A stretch of 10,453 nucleotides of DNA, from positions 1-10,453 of the forward strand of contig NVSR01000141.1 of NCBI GenBank assembly GCA_002401295.1, written 5' to 3'. This DNA is from SAR324 cluster bacterium (GTDB lineage: Bacteria; SAR324; XYD2-FULL-50-16). Positions within the stretch are counted from its first letter, which is position 1; each line of letters starts with the position of its first letter. The notes beneath the pieces were generated by a model, which worked only from the letters and a program-made list of their open reading frames with translations, was not told the origin of the DNA and made no database searches. Below, piece after piece: positions 7,501 to 10,453 of the stretch. A program made the translations under genes and the position numbers.

Positions 7501-8159
7501 AAACAATCAAACTTGTTTCTGATAAAGGAGAAAATCCTTCTGTAATTTTCTCAAAGAAAATTGCAGAAGAGCAGCAGCTCCGCAATCTGAAAGATCCTCC
7601 TCAGATGTTGCACATCGCCACCCATGGTTTTTTCCTGGGTGCTGAGGAGAGTTTGGTGAAGCGACTGCTTTCCGTACAGCGTGGAGGCCTACAAAAGATC
7701 CCCCCCCCCGGTGATAACCCACTCTTGCGCGCAGGCCTCGCTTTTGCAGGTATTAACGCGAATGCTCCTTTCCTGGGTGAGATCGATACGGACAATGATG
7801 GTGTTCTGACTGCAATGGAAGTATTGGGACTGGATTTAACGGGAACAAAACTAGTCGTTCTTTCAGCTTGTGAAACTGGAGTGGGGGAAATTCATGATGG
7901 TGAGGGGGTTTATGGTTTGAGACGCGCCTTCCAGGAAGCCGGGGTAGAAAATGTCGTGAATTCCCTCTGGCCAGTGAGTGATGAAGGTACCCGCAGATTA
8001 ATGGAAGAATTTTATGGGCGCCTCTTTGAAAAGGTGCCAATCCAGCAGGCACTCAAAGGAGCTCAATTGAATCTTATTAATTCAGAAGAATGGAGCCATC
8101 CCTATTATTGGTCTGCTTTCGTGATGGTGACTAGGAAAGACGGCTTTGTACAGAATTAG
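4599..8159 (+). CDS. Exported TPR-CHAT protein, putative caspase-like cysteine protease
   Basis: This is an 1186-residue protein with a signal peptide (MKRLK, hydrophobic core, SLALA; cleavage after about 25). Residues 38 to about 620 are 14 tandem repeats of about 42 residues of the kinesin-light-chain TPR type, pattern NNLA-x-LY-x-x-Q-G...A-E-P-L...V-L-G-x-x-H-P-x-T; those around 330-450 are most regular. A helical linker, probably coiled-coil, covers about 620-765. The CHAT domain runs from about 765 to the end: LHLLPFDAM (869-877), HIATHGFF with His1009, LVVLSACETG with Cys1091, SLWPVSDE (1122-1129) and HPYYWSAF (1167-1174). The His-Cys dyad of the caspase/separase-like clan is intact, so protease activity is likely though unproven. 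DTDNDGVLTAME (1063-1074) fits a calcium-binding EF-hand loop. Only three cysteines were found: the catalytic one and a pair (793, 799) that could form a disulfide after export. Nearly all known CHAT systems are cytoplasmic, so the signal peptide matters. A C10 run lies between the two catalytic residues. Confidence 0.92.
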   Translation: MKRLKAGLIHALFIILFFSSSLALAQEQQTVPSPMEEWTVLYEQSNSLLEQERFDEALMIAYQTVGYAEQYFGEEHPQMVASMYNLAIMLIDFGDVEQAEPLLNMTLELATRVLGAEHEDTVSVQSALGELYGEQGLYEKAQGTLEIVLRLRGKNLGEEHRDTLITMTTLAQIYEIQGSYDLAEVLLKDALKAYQQLESPDRMDISITQESLASLYATQGKFPLAEPLYLQVLTEKQNSLGEMDAGTLITSAGVAELYRKMGKYDASETLFLQTIDRMKEVLGNQSPDLYLATGNFAALLEERGNYIEAETLYLQVWNYDRQSLGEKHPNTIIDMNNLAGIYRKQGDYSQAEDYYVTSLEYIREALGDQHPETLSIMNNLALLYENQGLFEKAEPLFKEVTRTARNSLGTSHPKTLAFMNNLALLYESQGVFDKSEPLYRETIDLNAEVFGANHSNTIASVNNLGYLYLMQDKQDQAEPLFRRVLTQWEVQFGMKHQKTLKSLNNLARVLHKQGKLQEAERRFLQALSLRKEVLGEKHPDVIRSQIDLSALYLSQKEYDEAESLLEDTVSLAEEVLGKNHQYTFEALNVLAELYEQSGEIEDALKTRSLAFNRRSEFFDRVLWGTGENTRQAYIQLHQSEQDDYLTLIAAHNNSENARLALHVGLQRKGLLLKISSEIQKVLEMNNNADLADLAEKLTESRKALASMTLSGPKTESPEEFHRILLNLEDEVNDLQAELGRMSVPYRNTAQEITTDQIFDNIEDNAILVDYVAYKQKGQSKMMALVAQNKAEGCFILWNCKNARVDMIPLGDLEEIRKSISYFREAIQDEDAEEEDLLSTGQEIYQKIWAPLEKFFGNKNLIYIVPDSALHLLPFDAMIDEDDRYLIQTRDLRFLSSSRDLVITPLKRSQGEFVIFAGPDYDSDYLKERRKKIVTQSTRGGVAKGMRISSTGLRSLSFEPLDGAEIEGQTIKLVSDKGENPSVIFSKKIAEEQQLRNLKDPPQMLHIATHGFFLGAEESLVKRLLSVQRGGLQKIPPPGDNPLLRAGLAFAGINANAPFLGEIDTDNDGVLTAMEVLGLDLTGTKLVVLSACETGVGEIHDGEGVYGLRRAFQEAGVENVVNSLWPVSDEGTRRLMEEFYGRLFEKVPIQQALKGAQLNLINSEEWSHPYYWSAFVMVTRKDGFVQN
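7700..7709 (+). repeat. C10 homopolymer inside the CHAT domain
   Basis: Ten C residues encode the end of Ile and three Pro codons (I-P-P-P-G), between catalytic His1009 and Cys1091. Loss of one C puts a TGA at 7807-7809 in frame; gain of one puts a TGA at 7712-7714 in frame. Both remove the catalytic Cys. Confidence 0.9.
7785..7820 (+). other. EF-hand-type calcium loop within the CHAT domain
   Basis: Residues 1063-1074 read DTDNDGVLTAME. Asp is at loop positions 1, 3 and 5, Gly at 6, a hydrophobic residue at 8 and Glu at 12, matching the EF-hand/dockerin consensus fully. From memory, many CHAT proteins have the D-G-x-L-T-A-x-E part here; the two extra Asp complete the loop. The helices normally flanking an EF-hand were not verified. 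Confidence 0.6.
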
Positions 8160-8161
8160 TC

Positions 8162-8195
8162 CACTGTTACAAAAGGTATCAGTGTTTTATCTCTT
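8162..8195 (+). terminator. Probable intrinsic terminator after the CHAT gene
   Basis: CACTGTTAC (8162-8170) pairs with GTATCAGTG (8176-8184), with eight of nine positions paired around an AAAAG loop. A T-rich run (TTTTATCTCTTTCT) follows directly. The hairpin begins two bases after the CHAT stop codon. The stem is only moderately GC-rich, so readthrough is likely. Confidence 0.55.
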
Positions 8196-8207
8196 TCTAA
8201 ATGTAGA

Positions 8208-8213
8208 TATAAT
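8208..8213 (+). promoter_or_regulatory. Perfect -10 hexamer TATAAT upstream of the helical-protein gene
   Basis: TATAAT lies 24 bp before the ATG at 8238. No good -35 box is present at 16-18 bp spacing, since that position falls in the T run of the terminator; an activator or a weak promoter would be needed. Transcription would begin near 8220, just upstream of the ribosome site. Confidence 0.4.
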
Positions 8214-8226
8214 ATTTTCAATAACT

Positions 8227-8231
8227 TGGAG
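8227..8231 (+). promoter_or_regulatory. Ribosome binding site fixing the start at 8238
   Basis: TGGAG lies 6 nt before ATG 8238. An in-frame TTG at 8226 overlaps this site and so cannot be the real start. Confidence 0.65.
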
Positions 8232-8237
8232 AAAATC

Positions 8238-9734
8238 ATGAGAAAGTATCTGGGCATTTTGCTGTTATTTATCACTCTCAGCATGCCTGCTTTAGCTCAA
8301 ACCTTTTATGATTCAGTATCAAAGGCCAAAGCATCGCAGCTTCCAGAGCAAGTCCAAAAACAATTGCTAACCTTATATGATCGAGATGAGGATAGGAGAG
8401 AAGCGGCGCTGAACAAAGTACTGGCGGCAAGTCGCCAATCTTTGTACGAAGGGGATAGCTTTTTTCCTTTTAAAATTCTCGGGGATTATGTTCTAGCGAT
8501 CAGGGCGCCACAAGCTCTGGAATCTGATGAGGATTATCGTGATGAAATCAAAGACTTGAGAGAAAAAGCTTTAATTTTCCTCATTGACGAGGCTAAAAAT
8601 GAGGAGCTGACCCTGACAAGTAGAGAATTTGCTATCTATCAGATTGCCAGGATTGCCCCTGTGGAGAATCTACCTGACTTCGACTGGAATGAAGACGCGA
8701 CGGGAGCTCTGGCAACTTTGGCTGAGGGAGATAATCTAATTCTTCAACATGCCGCGATTGTAGGTGCCAAGCCTATAACCTTGAAAAATGGTGAAAAGTG
8801 GGAGTCCCTGGCTGAAATAGCTGCGGGAATTCTTACGGTAAACTTAACGAATGCTAAAACCGAAATTCAGCGTATCAGTTTTTTGGAAAGTATAGACATC
8901 CTGCGTCAAGCGAAGATGAAGAATGACGCTACGGAAAAGATCTGGAATGATGTCAGTGGAGCTTTAGGTGATATTCAAAGTCCTAGATTACAGGATCAAA
9001 TCAGTGAGTTGATGGCTCCATTACTCAAGCTGAAATCAGGGGCTATGTTCAAGGATGAAGTGCAGGAAGCCCGTGAAGAATTGGCGAACATGGAGCTCCA
9101 CAAAAAATTAACCAAAGAACCAACTCATGAGCTCTTAACCCTGTTAAAGGAAGAAGCAGATCCCATTGAATTGGAAGCGGCATTAAATCGATTGATTGAG
9201 GAATCTAAAAAAAATAGAGCTTTATTATACGTAGTTTATGCTGAGATTACGGGTGTTACTCTTAATTCTGAGATTTCCTCTTACAAGTTACGACTATTGA
9301 ATGACGCATTGATTCGAATTACTCATGGTGTTGATTCTACTCTTTTTTACTATCGAACCTCCCTTTTATTCCTGGGTGAAATTTCCATCCACCGTAAAAC
9401 TCCTCAAGCAAATATTCCGCTTGTCATGCTGAGTAATTTGCTGACTTCCACTGATCATCCCAGTTTGATCTTGCCTGTGCTCAAGGAAATCAATTTGGCT
9501 ATTGCTTCAGACCTACCTGTTTGGATCAGAAAACGCTTAGTGACTCTACTCTTTCTACAAGCCGGGGATTCTCCCAATGAAAAAGTGAGTTTGGAAGCGG
9601 CGAAATACCTGAGTAAAATCGTTAATAAATCGAATAATATTGCTATTAAATGGGAAGTTTTACAGCGCTTCGACCTTTTAGCTAAGTTTGCTAAGGAAGA
9701 GGAAACCAAAAAATTTGCCGCTAACTGGAAATAG
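8238..9734 (+). CDS. Exported alpha-helical protein of unknown family
   Basis: This is a 498-residue protein whose family I do not recognise. A signal peptide is clear (MRKYLGILLLFITL, then PALA; cleavage after residue 20). The mature protein appears almost wholly helical, with many amphipathic segments of 15-25 residues, e.g. REFAIYQIARIAPVENLPDF near 129-148, EIQRISFLESIDILRQAKM near 209-227 and WIRKRLVTLLFLQAGD near 429-444. This suggests a HEAT/ARM-like solenoid, but no sequence repeat regular enough to name was found. It is rich in Glu and Lys and contains no cysteine, as suits a periplasmic protein. It follows the CHAT gene by 78 bp and precedes the FecR-like gene by 9 bp, so it is probably made with the latter. 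A scaffold or partner role for the CHAT or FecR-like protein is inference from position only. Confidence 0.7.
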   Translation: MRKYLGILLLFITLSMPALAQTFYDSVSKAKASQLPEQVQKQLLTLYDRDEDRREAALNKVLAASRQSLYEGDSFFPFKILGDYVLAIRAPQALESDEDYRDEIKDLREKALIFLIDEAKNEELTLTSREFAIYQIARIAPVENLPDFDWNEDATGALATLAEGDNLILQHAAIVGAKPITLKNGEKWESLAEIAAGILTVNLTNAKTEIQRISFLESIDILRQAKMKNDATEKIWNDVSGALGDIQSPRLQDQISELMAPLLKLKSGAMFKDEVQEAREELANMELHKKLTKEPTHELLTLLKEEADPIELEAALNRLIEESKKNRALLYVVYAEITGVTLNSEISSYKLRLLNDALIRITHGVDSTLFYYRTSLLFLGEISIHRKTPQANIPLVMLSNLLTSTDHPSLILPVLKEINLAIASDLPVWIRKRLVTLLFLQAGDSPNEKVSLEAAKYLSKIVNKSNNIAIKWEVLQRFDLLAKFAKEEETKKFAANWK

Positions 9735-9738
9735 GGAG
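9734..9738 (+). promoter_or_regulatory. Ribosome binding site overlapping the upstream stop codon
   Basis: The last G of the TAG stop (9732-9734) is the first base of GGGAG, which lies 5 nt before the ATG at 9744. This arrangement favours coupled translation of the helical protein and the FecR-like protein. Confidence 0.7.
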
Positions 9739-9743
9739 AAAAT

Positions 9744-10453
9744 ATGCTGAATCAACGCACCAGGGTTAACCATACCCCTTTGCTGCTTTTTCTTTTCGTA
9801 TTGCTGTTTAGTGCTTTCAATGTTGCGATGGCTGAGCAGCAGCAAAGGGTACAGGTAGTTTATCAATATGGAGATTTATTTCTCCAGGATGGGGACGAAT
9901 TCATTGCGGCCCCCCAAGGTCCTTACTCTGTAGATCAAACTTTTCGGATTGGTGAGAAGGAAGATGCCGCCGTACTCCAAAATATTCCGGAAAAACTGGA
10001 GGAAGCCGGTTTGGTCCTCTCCTATGGTGATAGAGAAATGATTACTCTCTCCACCAGCTCTACCGTCAAACGTTTGGTTAACGAAGAGCAAGTTGCCGCT
10101 TATCAGATGACAGGTGCTGTTCACCTTTTCATTAAAAAAAATCAAAAAGAAACTCCCGTTAATTTGTTGATCAACGGGATCCCCCTGACCACGGCAGAGG
10201 GACATTTCTTTTTTAATGATTTGGGGGAAACAACACAGTTAACATTAATAGAGGGGACTGCGACTGCAACTATAACCGGGAAAGTCTTGGAAGGAGGTTC
10301 CACAGAGCAGCAGGAAAATGCAGCTGAAGTCCTTCAAACTGAGGACGCAACAACTGATGTAGTTGCTCAAACTGAGGACGCAACAACTGATGTAGTTGCT
10401 CAAACTGAGGACGCAACTACTGATGTAGTTACTCAAGTAAAATTAATTGCAGT
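9744..10453 (+). CDS. Exported FecR-like protein with tandem repeats (3' end outside window)
   Basis: The frame is open from ATG 9744 to the window edge (236 codons, no stop), so the protein is incomplete at its C-terminus. A signal peptide is present (TPLLLFLFVLLFSAF, then NVAMA; cleavage near residue 30). Residues about 40-180 follow the FecR beta-domain pattern: a G-D-x-x-x-x-D-G opening, VLSYGDREMITLSTSSTVKRL at 91-111, TGAVHLFI at 123-130, NGIPLTTAEGHFFFNDLG at 144-161, and a closing LTLIEGTATATITG. Unlike classic FecR it shows no cytoplasmic anti-sigma domain or FecI partner here; it begins with a signal peptide, as in the FecR-domain proteins of surface and envelope loci. From residue 198, QTEDATTDVVA repeats three times, giving an acidic, Thr-rich, probably disordered stretch. 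No cysteine is seen. It is tightly coupled to the gene before it. Confidence 0.75.
   Translation, partial: MLNQRTRVNHTPLLLFLFVLLFSAFNVAMAEQQQRVQVVYQYGDLFLQDGDEFIAAPQGPYSVDQTFRIGEKEDAAVLQNIPEKLEEAGLVLSYGDREMITLSTSSTVKRLVNEEQVAAYQMTGAVHLFIKKNQKETPVNLLINGIPLTTAEGHFFFNDLGETTQLTLIEGTATATITGKVLEGGSTEQQENAAEVLQTEDATTDVVAQTEDATTDVVAQTEDATTDVVTQVKLIA
10335..10433 (+). repeat. Three tandem 33-bp repeats in the FecR-like gene
   Basis: Units lie at 10335-10367, 10368-10400 and 10401-10433. The first two are identical; the third differs at two bases (ACA to ACT, silent, and GCT to ACT, Ala to Thr). Each encodes QTEDATTDVVA/T. The near identity points to recent expansion, and the in-frame length allows copy number to change without a frameshift. 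Confidence 0.9.

Noticed and set aside
7753..8052. 99-codon minus-strand frame
   Set aside because: It is antisense to the conserved CHAT core, with no independent evidence.
8226..8237. TTG start for the helical exported protein
   Set aside because: The TTG overlaps the ribosome site of ATG 8238, which begins a standard signal peptide.
10245..10436. Minus-strand frame with repeated SNYISCCVLSL
   Set aside because: The repeat is the antisense reading of the 33-bp repeats in the FecR-like gene.

Overview
The window looks like chromosomal DNA from a Gram-negative bacterium of moderately low GC content (low-to-mid 40s percent by eye). The evidence is a MipA/OmpV-type outer-membrane protein, an RND-superfamily transporter and several proteins with Sec signal peptides ending in A-x-A. 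The mix would fit a proteobacterium, possibly a marine or delta/SAR324-like lineage, but nothing here fixes the taxon. No rRNA, tRNA, CRISPR array, transposase or integrase was seen.

Layout. Bases 1-332 (+) hold the C-terminal end of an RND-type exporter. It faces two minus-strand genes. One (382-1185) is a homocysteine S-methyltransferase-fold protein that has lost the family's zinc-binding cysteines. The other (1483-2346) is a MipA/OmpV-family outer-membrane protein. After a divergent gap, four plus-strand genes follow, all predicted to be exported: a FlgT-like protein with a duplicated domain and a beta-rich tail (2619-4004); a 1186-residue TPR-CHAT protein (4599-8159); a cysteine-free helical protein of unknown family (8238-9734); and a FecR-like protein running off the right edge (9744 onward), which is an open frame with no stop in the window.

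How they may work together. The centre of the window is the exported TPR-CHAT protein. It has 14 kinesin-light-chain-type repeats of about 42 residues and an intact His1009/Cys1091 dyad, so it is a candidate caspase-like protease of the cell envelope. A canonical EF-hand loop lies just before the catalytic Cys. A terminator-like hairpin and a perfect TATAAT separate it from the next two genes, which form a tight pair (9-bp gap). A working model, which is inference only, is an envelope complex of a CHAT protease, a helical partner and a FecR-like partner or substrate carrying three 11-residue repeats.

Two homopolymer runs inside exported genes, C10 in the CHAT gene and G8 in the FlgT-like gene, are placed so that a one-base slip would truncate the protein. 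They are candidate phase-variation sites or sequencing problems. The 594-bp gap before the CHAT gene is rich in inverted repeats and may carry an RNA element.
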